Under the pieces are notes generated by a model. The model was not told where the DNA came from. It saw only the letters and a list, made by a program, of their open reading frames with translations, and searched no databases. Position numbers and translations under genes: made by a program. Source: Rhizobium sp. 18055 (GTDB lineage Bacteria; Pseudomonadota; Alphaproteobacteria; Rhizobiales; Rhizobiaceae). From it: a DNA stretch of 64,000 nucleotides. The stretch covers positions 79,666-143,665 of the forward strand of contig NZ_CACSKD010000016.1 of the NCBI RefSeq assembly GCF_902706285.1, given 5' to 3'. Positions 51,428-60,790 of the stretch are shown here, piece by piece; position 1 is the stretch's first letter; every line of letters begins with the position of its first letter.

Positions 51428-51545
51428 CTGTCGTGTTGTAGGTTTGGAAGCCGGTGAAATTCCGGTGCGGTCGCGCCACTGTGATCAGGATGAGGACACC
51501 TCAGACTGGAAGTCAGACCCTACCACGCAACAATTCTCGACTGAA
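51428..51545 (+). ncRNA. cobalamin riboswitch
   Basis: Conserved parts in order are GGTTTGGAAGCCGGTGAAAT, GGTGCGGTCGCGCCACTGTG and AAGTCAGACCCTACCACG (B12-box region). It precedes cbtB and should shut off cbtB-cbtA and the third gene when adenosylcobalamin is plentiful. The boundaries are approximate. Confidence 0.93.
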
Positions 51546-51567
51546 CGCGGCATTCCAGGAGGAATTC

Positions 51568-51777
51568 ATGTCTGATACCACTTTTGCGCCGTCCGCTGTG
51601 CCGGCTCCCATCCCCGTTGGCGAGATTCTGCCATGGGCCATTTTCGGTGGCCTGCTGATGCTGATCGCCATCTATTTCGTCGGCACAGAAGAAGGCGCGA
51701 TGGCGCTTTTCAACGGCATGTACGTGCACGAGTTCGTGCATGACGGCCGCCATCTCCTTGGCTTTCCCTGCCACTAA
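51568..51777 (+). CDS. cbtB: CbtB cobalt-transport accessory protein
   Basis: A 69-residue protein with one membrane helix (about 22-40, LPWAIFGGLLMLIAIYFVG) and the C-terminal His motif HEFVHDGRHLLGFPCH that would bind cobalt. CbtAB systems are predicted cobalt importers under cobalamin riboswitches. AGGAGG precedes the ATG at 51568. cbtA follows 13 bases later. Confidence 0.9.
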   Translation: MSDTTFAPSAVPAPIPVGEILPWAIFGGLLMLIAIYFVGTEEGAMALFNGMYVHEFVHDGRHLLGFPCH

Positions 51778-51790
51778 GCGAGTCTGAGAC

Positions 51791-52537
51791 ATGGTTGGAA
51801 AACTTTTGCTTCGCGGCATGCTTGCGGGCCTGATCGCTGGTGTCCTGGTGTTTGCCTTTGCGCACACATTCGGCGAGCCCCTGGTCGATCAGGCGATCGG
51901 ATTCGAGGAGGCGGCAGCGCAGGCTGCCGGCGAGGCGGCGGAGCCTGAACTGGTCAGCCGCGCCACGCAGGCCGGCATCGGCCTGTTCACCGGAGTCATG
52001 GCCTACAGCATCGCGATCGGCGGCATTTTCGCGCTGGTCTTCGCTTTCGTACAGGGCCGCGTCAGCCGTCTCGGCGCGCGTGCGACATCGGCGGTGATTG
52101 CCGTTGCCGCTTTCGTCGCGATCGTCATCGTGCCCAACATCAAGTACCCGGCCAATCCGCCGGCTGTGGGCAGTGCGGATACGATCGGCGTCAGAACCGA
52201 ACTGTTCTTCCTGATGATCGTCGTTTCGATTGCCGCACTGGTTGCCGCGATCTCCGTTGCCCGCAGGCTTGCGCCACGGTTCGGGGCGTGGAACGGGGCG
52301 ATTGCGGCGGGGCTCGCCTATGTCGTGTTCATCGGCCTGGTGCAGTATCTGCTGCCTGCGATCAACGAAGTGCCGGAAAATTATTCGGCCATGGTGCTCT
52401 GGCGCTTCCGCACCACATCAATCGGGATGCATGTGATCCTGTGGGCCGTGATCGGGCTGGTGTTCGGTGCGCTTGCCGAACGCAAGCTCGGCGTAGCGGC
52501 AGGCATTCGTCGCGCGCCGGCGCCTGTGTTTCACTGA
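51791..52537 (+). CDS. cbtA: CbtA cobalt-transport membrane protein
   Basis: A 248-residue inner-membrane protein with about six helices (opening LLRGMLAGLIAGVLVFAFAHTFGEP). It has the family's conserved EP/EAA loop (FEEAAAQAAGEAAEP), and KYPANPPAVGSADTI. It is the main membrane part of the CbtAB cobalt system. It is in the riboswitch-controlled operon; its stop is 41 bases before the next gene. Confidence 0.9.
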   Translation: MVGKLLLRGMLAGLIAGVLVFAFAHTFGEPLVDQAIGFEEAAAQAAGEAAEPELVSRATQAGIGLFTGVMAYSIAIGGIFALVFAFVQGRVSRLGARATSAVIAVAAFVAIVIVPNIKYPANPPAVGSADTIGVRTELFFLMIVVSIAALVAAISVARRLAPRFGAWNGAIAAGLAYVVFIGLVQYLLPAINEVPENYSAMVLWRFRTTSIGMHVILWAVIGLVFGALAERKLGVAAGIRRAPAPVFH

Positions 52538-52578
52538 TCGATGAGGAGGCCCCGGTTCGGCCGGGGTCCGACACTGCC

Positions 52579-53187
52579 ATGTTTTTCCGAAAGATGCTCC
52601 TTGCTGTCTGTCTCATCCTGCCGTCGTTCGCGGCCGGCGAGGTTGTTGCGCATCAACGGACCGGTGGCGGTTCGCATAGCGGCATCGCCATTCCCGAAAT
52701 CTCCCATGGTGAAATGAGCATCATGGCCGAGCACCGTGCGGGGATCATCGATCTCGCGGCGCGCGCCACCGACACCAAAGAGCCGTTTCGCCGCGTGCTG
52801 AACTATGCACAGATCCAGTATGCCTACTGTCTCTGGGGCAAGATGCCGGGCGGGGTGACCGATGAGGCGAGCCCCTTCAACGAGTGCTCGCATGCCTATC
52901 TGGCGGCCACCAAGGCTGTGCTGCTGACGATGCGCGACATGCCACGCGAGGCTGCGGCTGCCGGCGAGATCGTCTCTGCTATCGATGCCGGCATGGTGGA
53001 GCGCGGACTGGCGCTGATCACCTGCGCCTTCAGCGGCGAAACCTTCAACACAGCCGATGTGGTTCGCCCTGCTTGGGCCGATATTCCGACGCATCCGGCC
53101 AGCATGGCATCGCTGACTGTGCTTGCTGCTCTGTGCGGTCTCGGCGTGCTGGCGTTCCGGCGGTTTCTCGGTCGCCCCGGCTTCTAG
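52579..53187 (+). CDS. exported protein of the cbt operon
   Basis: A 202-residue protein with a signal peptide (about 1-24), a soluble domain and a C-terminal membrane helix (about 178-196, TVLAALCGLGVLAFRRFLG) with a basic tail. The domain has His-rich start HQRTGGGSHSG, two Cys (YCLWGKMPG and NECSHAYL), and later ITCAFSGE. A periplasmic metal-handling role is a guess based on context. No family is recognised. A GAGGAGG lies 30 bases upstream with a CCCCGG/CCGGGG hairpin between it and the ATG at 52579. It overlaps the convergent regulator stop by four bases. Confidence 0.65.
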   Translation: MFFRKMLLAVCLILPSFAAGEVVAHQRTGGGSHSGIAIPEISHGEMSIMAEHRAGIIDLAARATDTKEPFRRVLNYAQIQYAYCLWGKMPGGVTDEASPFNECSHAYLAATKAVLLTMRDMPREAAAAGEIVSAIDAGMVERGLALITCAFSGETFNTADVVRPAWADIPTHPASMASLTVLAALCGLGVLAFRRFLGRPGF

Positions 53188-53969
53188 CTCTTGTCGTTCT
53201 CGCGATGCAGATGCATGGCCACCAGCATGGCGGCGAGATGGACGGTGTTCTTGGCGCCGTAGCGCTCCTTCATGCGCTCAAGCCGATGCTCGACCGTCCG
53301 GTGCGAGATGCCGAGTTCGGTGGCGATCTGCTTTGCCGTGGCGCCTTCCGTCAAGAGCTGGATGACGGCCTCGTCGGTGACGTCGAGCTTGGCTTGCATC
53401 TCCGGGGCGTTGAACATGAAGCGGCCGTTGGTAACGGTCAGAAGCCAGGCCGGCTTTGAGGCCGCGGCCTTCTGTGGCAGGATCAGCCGCTCGTAGGCGA
53501 TATTGACCCCGAGCAGCCTGGTCTTGACCAGCTCCATCGATGGCTTCTGCGAGGCGATGACTTCGCGGTAGCGCGGGATGACAGCCGTTTCCATGTAGCT
53601 GCGGTCCTTGAAATCACCGATCCGCTGGTTTGCGAAGAGCTTGTTGATGTTGAGAACCCGCGAGGCAAAGCCGGAGGACCGGACGACCTGCAACTGCCAG
53701 CCGAACGGATCCTCACCATCGAGAACAATGACGGTGAGCCGCATCTTGATGGTCAGCAGATCGACCGCATCGCGGTAGACGTCCTCGGGCTTTGCCGGCG
53801 CCTGCGGCGTCGTCCGCAGCCAGGCATCCAGAAGCTTCTGCGTGACGGTGTGAAATGAAGTGTCCTTGGTCATCAACTCATGCGTGAAATATGCGATGGA
53901 TCGGATGGACAACCCAGGATGGGCCGGTTTGGCATGCGTTCTGGTTCCAGCCTGCACGAGGCCGTTCAT
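53184..53969 (-). CDS. LuxR-type transcriptional regulator
   Basis: A 261-residue protein with a LuxR-type helix-turn-helix at the C-terminus (about 205-245, LTEGATAKQIATELGISHRTVEHRLERMKERYG). The N-terminal part (about 40-180) looks like a sensory domain (WQLQVVRSSGFASRVLNI), possibly PAS-like, without a recognised ligand. Start is uncertain: neither the ATG at 53969 nor one at 53873 has a good ribosome binding site. It is convergent with the cbt operon, and its target is unknown. Confidence 0.75.
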   Translation of the reverse strand: MNGLVQAGTRTHAKPAHPGLSIRSIAYFTHELMTKDTSFHTVTQKLLDAWLRTTPQAPAKPEDVYRDAVDLLTIKMRLTVIVLDGEDPFGWQLQVVRSSGFASRVLNINKLFANQRIGDFKDRSYMETAVIPRYREVIASQKPSMELVKTRLLGVNIAYERLILPQKAAASKPAWLLTVTNGRFMFNAPEMQAKLDVTDEAVIQLLTEGATAKQIATELGISHRTVEHRLERMKERYGAKNTVHLAAMLVAMHLHRENDKS

Positions 53970-54137
53970 TTAAATGATACATTCAACGTTTCGCTGAATA
54001 ACATCCTAATCGATATCAAGATAAATACCCGTTAAACGCGTCGGGCCGCGGTTGCAATAGCTCTGTGCCATTTCCGCGCATCTGCGGAACCATCGAGTTC
54101 GCAAATCTCAGGTTTAGTCTAGACGGCGGCTTGCTGC

Positions 54138-54800
54138 TCAATCGTCGGAGTAGCGTTGCTCGCGCCAGGGATCGCCGTGCATGTTGTAGCCGTTCTTCTC
54201 CCAGAAGCCCGCGGCGTCCGCCGGCATGATGTCGATGCGGCGAAGCCACTTGGCGCTCTTCCAGAGATAGAGATGCGGCACGATCAGGCGCATCGGGCCG
54301 CCGTGATCGCGCGTCAGCGGCAGGCCCTCCCATGAGGTTGCGAGGATGGCGTCGTCGTCGGCGAAATCGACGAGCGGCAGGTTTGTCGTGTAGCCGTCAT
54401 AGCTGGTCAGCATCACGTGGGTCGCATCGCGCTTCGGCATGGCGAGATCGAGGAGATCGCGGGTCGAGACGCCCTTCCACTTGTTGTCGTAGCGCGACCA
54501 TGTGGTGACGCAGTGGATGTCGGAGACCCTGGTGCTCTGCTCCAGCGCCTGAAATGCTGCCCAGGTCAGATTGAGCGGGGTTTCGACAAGGCCATCGACC
54601 TCCAGGCGCCAGGTGTCGGTGGACACCATCGGCTGCTGGCCGAGATCAAGCACCGGCCAGTTCTTGACGAGATGCTGGCCGGGCGGCAGGCGATCGGCGT
54701 CGGGGCGGCTGATGCGTCCGGTCAGGAACTTGCCTTCGTCGGCCCAGCGGCGTTTCGATAAGGTGAGCTTGCTGTCGGCGGGGATTGGATCGTCACTCAT
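54138..54800 (-). CDS. sulfite-oxidase-like molybdopterin oxidoreductase
   Basis: A 220-residue protein with the molybdopterin-binding domain of the sulfite oxidase/YedY family. The Mo-ligand Cys is in DIHCVTTWSRYDNKW. LPLTRDHGGPMRLIVPHLYLWKSAKW is also typical. It lacks a Tat signal and a C-terminal dimer domain, so it is a short cytoplasmic form often called sulfite oxidase-like. Its substrate is not known. The start, MSDDPIPADS, follows a weak ribosome binding site. It is a single gene. Confidence 0.85.
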   Translation of the reverse strand: MSDDPIPADSKLTLSKRRWADEGKFLTGRISRPDADRLPPGQHLVKNWPVLDLGQQPMVSTDTWRLEVDGLVETPLNLTWAAFQALEQSTRVSDIHCVTTWSRYDNKWKGVSTRDLLDLAMPKRDATHVMLTSYDGYTTNLPLVDFADDDAILATSWEGLPLTRDHGGPMRLIVPHLYLWKSAKWLRRIDIMPADAAGFWEKNGYNMHGDPWREQRYSDD

Positions 54801-55059
54801 TGCTGGCCTCTCGTGCTTCCGATGAATTAGTTCACCCAGTCGTCAGCGCTGTCAAGAACGGGGGAACGGCGGTGTTTCAACGGGGCGGCCATTCCGCAGC
54901 CGAATTCCGTCACGATCCCGTTAGCAAGCGATGGAAATGCCCGCGAATGGCGATGCTGCGGCTGCGAACGGTTGAGTTTCCTGTTTATTTGTCTGATAAA
55001 TAACGGGTATCGCGGGCGCCGTTCTGGCGCCCGCTTGCATTTACGGGATCTTCTGCCTC

Positions 55060-56238
55060 ATGCGTATTCCTGCCGGGATCGAAACGGATCTGCCTTTTCT
55101 CACTGCATTGCGTCGCGATCTGCACGCACATCCGGAGCTTGGTTTCGAGGAAGTGCGGACCAGCGGTATCGTGGCCACGCTTCTGGAAGAGGCCGGGCTG
55201 ACCGTGCATCGCGGCCTCGGCGGCACCGGCGTCGTCGGCACGCTGCAGGTCGGCAACGGGACGCGGTCGATCGGGCTGCGCGCCGACATGGATGCACTTG
55301 CGATGCCGGAGATCGCCGATCGGCCATACAAGTCGACGGTGCCGGGAAAGATGCATGCCTGTGGCCACGATGGGCATACGACGATGCTTCTCGGCGCCGT
55401 CCGCCATCTGGCGGCGACCCGCGGGTTTTCGGGCACGGTTCATTTCATCTTCCAACCGGCCGAAGAAGGCCGGGGCGGTGCCAGGCGGATGGTCGAGGAG
55501 GGGCTGTTCGATCTCTTTCCCTGCGATGCCGTCTATGGCCTGCACAACATGCCGGGGCTTGGCGTCGACGAGATGGCCGTGGTTGCAGGACCGCAGCTTG
55601 CCTCCTCCGATAGCTGGCGGCTGACCTTTCGCGGCACCGGCACACATGGTGCCAAGCCGCATCTCGGCCGCGATCCGATTACCGCGGCCGGCACGTTTCT
55701 CTCTTCGCTGCAGACCATCGTCGGGCGCGTGGTCGATCCGCTGCAGCCGGCGGTCGTCAGTGCCTGTTCGCTGCAGGCGGGTGATCCCAAGGCGCTGAAT
55801 GTCATTCCCGATATCGTCGAGATCGGCGGGACGGCGCGGGCCTATTCACCCGAGGTGCGCGACCAGCTGGAGGCGGAGATCGGGCGCCTCGCGGAGGGGA
55901 CGGCCGTTATGTTCGGTATCGAGGCAGACTATGCTTTCGAGCGCCGCATCCCGCCTGTGGTCAACGATGCGGATGCGACGGCGCGGGCGCTGGGTGCGGC
56001 TGCCGACGTGTTCGGCGACAAGGTGGTGACGCGCTTTCCACCATCGACGGCGGGCGATGACTTCTCGTTCTTCGGGCAGAATGCGCCTGGATGCTATGTC
56101 TGGCTTGGCAACGGTCCGGCGGTGGATGGCGCGCTGCACCACAATACGGCGTATGACTTCAACGATGATGCGATCGGGCCGGGGGTGGCGTTCTGGGCGC
56201 GGTTGGTCGAGCGGGAGTTGGCTGCGGAGCGGGGATGA
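55060..56238 (+). CDS. M20-family amidohydrolase (hippurate-hydrolase-like)
   Basis: A 392-residue metallopeptidase-fold amidohydrolase of the HipO/IAA-amino-acid hydrolase group. The metal motifs are MHACGHDGHTTMLLG and FQPAEEGRGGARRMVEEG. A dimerisation insertion is in the middle (about 185-300). It hydrolyses N-acyl amino acids; the substrate is unknown. A GCGGGCGCC/GGCGCCCGC hairpin lies about 27 bases before the start. It converges with the purine operon, with a 54-base gap. Confidence 0.9.
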   Translation: MRIPAGIETDLPFLTALRRDLHAHPELGFEEVRTSGIVATLLEEAGLTVHRGLGGTGVVGTLQVGNGTRSIGLRADMDALAMPEIADRPYKSTVPGKMHACGHDGHTTMLLGAVRHLAATRGFSGTVHFIFQPAEEGRGGARRMVEEGLFDLFPCDAVYGLHNMPGLGVDEMAVVAGPQLASSDSWRLTFRGTGTHGAKPHLGRDPITAAGTFLSSLQTIVGRVVDPLQPAVVSACSLQAGDPKALNVIPDIVEIGGTARAYSPEVRDQLEAEIGRLAEGTAVMFGIEADYAFERRIPPVVNDADATARALGAAADVFGDKVVTRFPPSTAGDDFSFFGQNAPGCYVWLGNGPAVDGALHHNTAYDFNDDAIGPGVAFWARLVERELAAERG

Positions 56239-56292
56239 GGGAGCCACGCGGCAGAAATTAACCGCGTTCTCCCACCAGACCACATCAACAGC

Positions 56293-58071
56293 CTACAGAA
56301 CCTGAAGAACCGGGCTCTCCATCACCCGCCCCGTCAGCACGTCGGCAATGCCGCGGTCAGTTTGGTGCGGGCCGATGTTGCAGGCGAGTGTCGCGCCGAA
56401 GCAGGCCTTGAACACCAGGTAGGGCGGCTTCCAATCGACCACGTCTTCCATGGCGATGCGGATGGCGCGGAAGGATGCGGCGGTCTGTTCGAGGGGGGCG
56501 TCGGTGACGAGGCCGGAGAGCGGCAGGGGCAGCAGGACCTTGATCTCACCATCCTGGACAACCGCCATGCCGCCGCCCGATGAGATCACCGCGTTGGCGG
56601 CGATCGTCATGTCGGTGACATTGCCGCCGAAGACGGTGAGGTTGTGGCTGTCATGGGCGACGGTGGTGCAGAAGGCGCCGCGCCATTCGCCCCAGCCGGT
56701 GAGGAAACCGATGCGCGGGTGGCCATCAACCTTGCCGTGACGGTGAGTGACCGAAATCATGGCGCTGCTCGCCGGCGGAACGACAAAACCGTCTGTGACG
56801 ACTGTTTCTGCTTCCGCCCACTGGGTAAAGCGCGGGCGGTCAATGGTGGCGACGAGGACGTGGGTGCCTTCGGAGGGAATGCGGAAGTCGTTTTCGGTCA
56901 AGGTGGGCAGCTTGACGGAGCCTTGGAGACGCTCGCTGTCGGAGGCGGCGATATCGACGACCATGCTGCCGTTGCGTGACACCGTGCGGCCGTTGGCGAT
57001 GACCGCCGTGGTTTCGAACTCGACAAAATCCTTGAACAATACGATATCGGCGCGGCGACCGGCGGCAATCAGCCCGAGGTCGGGGCGCTGCAGGCGTTGC
57101 GCGGCGTTGAAGGTTCCGGCGCGCAGTGCCCATTCGGGCTTCATGCCGTAGCTGACGAGGCGGCGAACGACATCGTCGAGGCCGCCGCAATAATACAGTT
57201 CATCGGGGAAGACGTCGTCGGTGCAGAGCGTCACGGTCGAGGGCAGGTGGCCGAGGCCGTTCAGCGCGGTGACGAATTCGCGCAGCAGGTGGTCGTGCGA
57301 GCCGCGCAGCTCGATCGTCAGGCCGGCGGCGAGCTTCTGCAGCAGGTCGTCGGCGGAGGTCAGTTCGTGATCGGAGGTGACGCCTGCCGCCATGAAAGCA
57401 TTGAGGTCGGCGCCCTCGAGGCCGCGGGCATGGCCGCAGATCAGTTTTTCCGAGGCGAGGCCGGCGTTGAGGATGCCGGTCATGCGCGGATCGCCGTCGA
57501 TGACACCGCGCATGTTCATCACCTCGGCAACGCCGCCGATCTCAGGCCATTGCAGCATCTGCGCTATGACGGAGGCGTCGAAATCGGCGCCGGTCACTTC
57601 GAGGCCGGGTGCCGAGGGGACGCTGGACGGAGCAAGCAGGATCATCCGCAATGGGACACCGCGCGACGCCTCGATTGCCCAGCGAACCCCGTCGAGGCCG
57701 TGGACATTGCCGAATTCATGCGGGTCCCAGACGATCGTGGTGACGCCGCGCGGCAGGACGGCGGCGGCATAGCCTGATGGCGTCACCATCGAGCTTTCGA
57801 TGTGCATGTGGGTGTCGATCAGGCCCGGCGCGATGATGCTGCCGCGGGCGTCGATGATCTCTGCGGCATCGGCGCGGGTGGCCGGCGCGTGCACGCTTGC
57901 GATCAGCGGGCCGACGAGGCCGATATCGGCGTCGCGGATCAGGCCGGTGACGACATCGAGAAGCTGGCCGCCTGATATCAGCACGTCGAACGGTGCATCG
58001 CCGCGGGCGGCGGCAACGGCGCGGGCGCGCAGATCGGGATCGTTGAGGTCCATCGGTTCACGCGAGCTCAT
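56293..58071 (-). CDS. ade: adenine deaminase
   Basis: A 592-residue metal-dependent amidohydrolase converting adenine to hypoxanthine. The metal motif DTHMHIESSM, FGNVHGLDG and CGHARGLEG, DHELTS and CTDDVFPDE mark the Ade family. The last third is the Ade C-terminal domain (HDSHNLTVFGGN, GGGMAVVQDGE). It is last in the minus-strand operon, overlapping the nucleoside hydrolase gene by four bases. It would use the adenine released by that enzyme. Confidence 0.94.
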   Translation of the reverse strand: MSSREPMDLNDPDLRARAVAAARGDAPFDVLISGGQLLDVVTGLIRDADIGLVGPLIASVHAPATRADAAEIIDARGSIIAPGLIDTHMHIESSMVTPSGYAAAVLPRGVTTIVWDPHEFGNVHGLDGVRWAIEASRGVPLRMILLAPSSVPSAPGLEVTGADFDASVIAQMLQWPEIGGVAEVMNMRGVIDGDPRMTGILNAGLASEKLICGHARGLEGADLNAFMAAGVTSDHELTSADDLLQKLAAGLTIELRGSHDHLLREFVTALNGLGHLPSTVTLCTDDVFPDELYYCGGLDDVVRRLVSYGMKPEWALRAGTFNAAQRLQRPDLGLIAAGRRADIVLFKDFVEFETTAVIANGRTVSRNGSMVVDIAASDSERLQGSVKLPTLTENDFRIPSEGTHVLVATIDRPRFTQWAEAETVVTDGFVVPPASSAMISVTHRHGKVDGHPRIGFLTGWGEWRGAFCTTVAHDSHNLTVFGGNVTDMTIAANAVISSGGGMAVVQDGEIKVLLPLPLSGLVTDAPLEQTAASFRAIRIAMEDVVDWKPPYLVFKACFGATLACNIGPHQTDRGIADVLTGRVMESPVLQVL

Positions 58072-58988
58072 TTGCGGGCCTCTCCAGCCAGTGCGCCAAG
58101 GATGATGGCGCGGGCCGCCTCGGCGTCGATGTCGATGGCGTATTCGGCGTTGGGTGCGGCGTGGTTTGTGCGGGTTTCGACCACGGTGCGACCGCGCGTC
58201 AGGCTGCCGTGCAGCTCGACATCGATGCGGGCAGCGCGGAAGCTGACGAGTTCGGGCGCCACGAAGGCGACGGCGGCGCAGGGATCGTAGATCGCCATCC
58301 CGGGGCGGCCGCGGCTGGTGCCGATGCCGATGTAGCCGTCAAGAAAATCGGCAAGCATGGCGGCATTGGCGCCACCGGCGTTGCGGATAGGCGCGACATC
58401 GCCGGGCATGGCGATGACCTTGCGGCAGAGGTCGAGATCGACCATGCGCAGTGGCAGACCGTGGGCGATGACGATTGCCAGCGCCTCGGGGTCGGCAAGC
58501 GCGTTGAATTCCGCCGATGCAGTATGGTTGCCCGCGGTGACGCCGCCGCCCATCCAGGTGAGTTCGGTGATGCAGGCGGCGAGATCCGGGCGGGCGAGTG
58601 CAAGGGCCGCGATATTGGTGAGCGGGCCGAGCGCCAGAATGCGGTGCGGGCCGTCGGTATCGAGCCAGCTGCAGAGGGCGGTGAAGGCGTCGCTCTCAGG
58701 CAGGGGTTCGGCTTCGGGCAGGGTCTTGCCTGATGTCGGGATGCCGGTTTCTCCGAGGATCGCCTGTGCGGTCTCGATCTCGCCGAACACGGCGGACGCG
58801 CGACCGCTATGAATTGGAAAGGCCCAGCCGAACGCCTTGGCAGCACGAGCCGCATTGGTGCGCACCTGCGGCAGCGGCGTGTTGCCGAAGACCAGCGAGA
58901 TGCCCGCTATGTCGAGTTTGGCGTCGGTTACCACCAGAATGGCGGCAATGTCGTCGAAGCCCATGTCGGTGTCGATCCAGACGCCCAT
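58068..58988 (-). CDS. nucleoside hydrolase
   Basis: A 306-residue inosine-uridine-preferring-type nucleoside hydrolase. The Ca-binding motif DTDMGFDD is at residues about 6-13, and LALGPLTNIA and the MGGGVTAGNHTASAEFNA block are typical. It splits nucleosides into base and ribose. The ATG at 58988 starts the MGVWIDTDMGFDD core; a long upstream extension would cover the ABC gene. It begins 4 bases after the ATPase stop and overlaps ade (ATGA). Confidence 0.92.
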   Translation of the reverse strand: MGVWIDTDMGFDDIAAILVVTDAKLDIAGISLVFGNTPLPQVRTNAARAAKAFGWAFPIHSGRASAVFGEIETAQAILGETGIPTSGKTLPEAEPLPESDAFTALCSWLDTDGPHRILALGPLTNIAALALARPDLAACITELTWMGGGVTAGNHTASAEFNALADPEALAIVIAHGLPLRMVDLDLCRKVIAMPGDVAPIRNAGGANAAMLADFLDGYIGIGTSRGRPGMAIYDPCAAVAFVAPELVSFRAARIDVELHGSLTRGRTVVETRTNHAAPNAEYAIDIDAEAARAIILGALAGEARK

Positions 58989-58992
58989 GATA

Positions 58993-60018
58993 TTACCTGT
59001 AGCGCGAGAGTGGAGCTGCGGCGACAAGCGGCAGATCGAAGGAAAGCGAGGAGCCGATCGGGTGGCTCGGCAGGGCCGCATCGACTTCGGCCTTGATGGG
59101 TCCAAGCGGCGTGTCGAGCAGATATTCGCGGGTGTTGCCGGCAAACGAGGTGCCGCGCACGGTGCCCTGGAAAGGACCCGAGCCAAGGACCACCATGCGC
59201 GGACGCCAGGCGAGGCCCTTTGCGGCCTGCGGCGCTGGAGCGTGAAGTTCGATCGGGCCTTGCGGCGTTACCAGCTTGCCGTTCTCCAGCGCAAAGACGT
59301 TCTCGAAGCCGACGAAATCGGCAACGAAGGCCGAGACGGGCTGGTTGTAGATCTCTTCGGGCGTGCCGATCTGCTCGATGCCGCCGTTCAGCATCACCAC
59401 GATCCGGTCGGCGAGCGCCAGGGCCTCGATCTGGTCGTGGGTGACGAAGATCATGGTGACGCCGGTTTCCTTCTGGACGCGCTGCAGCTCGGCGCGCATT
59501 TCCAGACGCAAGCGGGCGTCGAGGTTGGAGAGCGGTTCGTCGAGCAGCAGAACCTTGGGCTCCATCACCATGGAGCGGGCCAGCGCCACGCGCTGCTGCT
59601 GGCCGCCGGAGAGCTCGGTCGGCTTGCGGGCGGCGAAGCTGGCGAGGCCGACGGACTTGATGCCTGCATTGACTCTTGCGTCGAGATCCTGGCCGCCGAT
59701 GCCCTTGAGGCGGAGGCCGAAGGCGACGTTTTCGTAAACGGTCAGATGCGGGAACAGCGCATAGGACTGGAACACCAGACCGATGTTGCGCTTGTTGGCG
59801 GAGACGCGGGTGATGTCTGATCCATCGAGGGTGATCCGCCCGGAGCTTGGGTTCAGCAGGCCGGCGATCGAGCGCATCGTCGTGGTCTTGCCGCAGCCGG
59901 AGGGGCCGAGCAGGGCGACGAGTTCGCCCTTTGAGATGGTCAGGTCGAGATCCTTCACCGCGACCGTATCGCCGTAGGCAAGCGTCAGCTTGTCGAGTTG
60001 CAGATAGGTGTCAGACAT
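58993..60018 (-). CDS. ABC transporter ATP-binding protein (PotA/FbpC type)
   Basis: A 341-residue ATPase. Walker A GPSGCGKTT, signature LSGGQQQRVALARS, Walker B VLLLDEPLSNLD and the H-loop VTHDQIEALAL are all intact. A TOBE-like domain follows (about 270-341). This is the PotA/FbpC type, used for polyamines, iron or other small solutes. The Met of MSDTYLQ at 60018 overlaps the permease stop (8 bases). It is the motor of the operon transporter. Confidence 0.92.
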   Translation of the reverse strand: MSDTYLQLDKLTLAYGDTVAVKDLDLTISKGELVALLGPSGCGKTTTMRSIAGLLNPSSGRITLDGSDITRVSANKRNIGLVFQSYALFPHLTVYENVAFGLRLKGIGGQDLDARVNAGIKSVGLASFAARKPTELSGGQQQRVALARSMVMEPKVLLLDEPLSNLDARLRLEMRAELQRVQKETGVTMIFVTHDQIEALALADRIVVMLNGGIEQIGTPEEIYNQPVSAFVADFVGFENVFALENGKLVTPQGPIELHAPAPQAAKGLAWRPRMVVLGSGPFQGTVRGTSFAGNTREYLLDTPLGPIKAEVDAALPSHPIGSSLSFDLPLVAAAPLSRYR

Positions 60019-60790
60019 AGCGAGAGAACCCCAGGAAGCGTTCGGCAAGGAAGACGATGCCGATGGACAGGAAGGCGAGCAGCGCCGACAGGGCGGCGAT
60101 CGACGGGTCGTAGGTGGTTTCCATGTAGCCCAGCATGTCGATCGGCAGCGTGCGGACGCCGGGACCGGAGAGGAAGAGCGAGACGGGCACCTGGTTGAAG
60201 CTGGTGACGAAGCCGAGGATGAAGGCGGCGAGAATGCCGCCGCGGATGTTCGGCATCACCACGCGGAAGAAGGCGCCGACACGGGAAGAGCCGAGCAGGA
60301 CGGCGGCCTCCTCCATGTCGGAGCGCAGGTTGTTGAGGCTGGCCGAGACGACGCGGACGGCATAGGGCAGCACCAGCGCGGTGTGGGCGAAGAACAGCGC
60401 CAGCGTGATGTTGAAGCCGAAGGGGACGACCAGATAGCGCAGCAGCGCCAGGCCGACGATGATGCCGGGAACGATGATCGGCAGCGAGACGATGGTGCGC
60501 ACCGTTTCGCCGAAGGGCAGCTTGTAGCGCGACAGGGCGTAGGCGGCGGGGATGCCGAGGATCAGGGCGGTCAGCGTGCCGCCGATGGCGAGAAACATCG
60601 ACATGGCGAAACTGTCGCGGAAGCTGTCGATGGTGAAGACCTTGAAGACCCAGCGCAGCGACAGGCCCTGCGGCGGGAAGGCCAGCGTTTCGCCTGCCGA
60701 CAGCGAGGCGGCGATGATGATCAGGAACGGGCCGATCAAGAAGATCAGCAGCAGGCCGAGGACGAGCGGCGAAAGGATGCGGGAGGTCAT
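60011..60790 (-). CDS. ABC transporter permease (PotC type)
   Basis: A 259-residue inner-membrane permease with six helices. The EAA loop, which meets the ATPase, is in EEAAVLLGSSRVGAFFRVVMPNIRGG. The C-terminal part GFVTSFNQVPVSLFL is typical of PotC. It overlaps the ABC ATPase gene by 8 bases and the upstream permease by 4. It pairs with the 60787 permease. Confidence 0.9.
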   Translation of the reverse strand: MTSRILSPLVLGLLLIFLIGPFLIIIAASLSAGETLAFPPQGLSLRWVFKVFTIDSFRDSFAMSMFLAIGGTLTALILGIPAAYALSRYKLPFGETVRTIVSLPIIVPGIIVGLALLRYLVVPFGFNITLALFFAHTALVLPYAVRVVSASLNNLRSDMEEAAVLLGSSRVGAFFRVVMPNIRGGILAAFILGFVTSFNQVPVSLFLSGPGVRTLPIDMLGYMETTYDPSIAALSALLAFLSIGIVFLAERFLGFSRYV

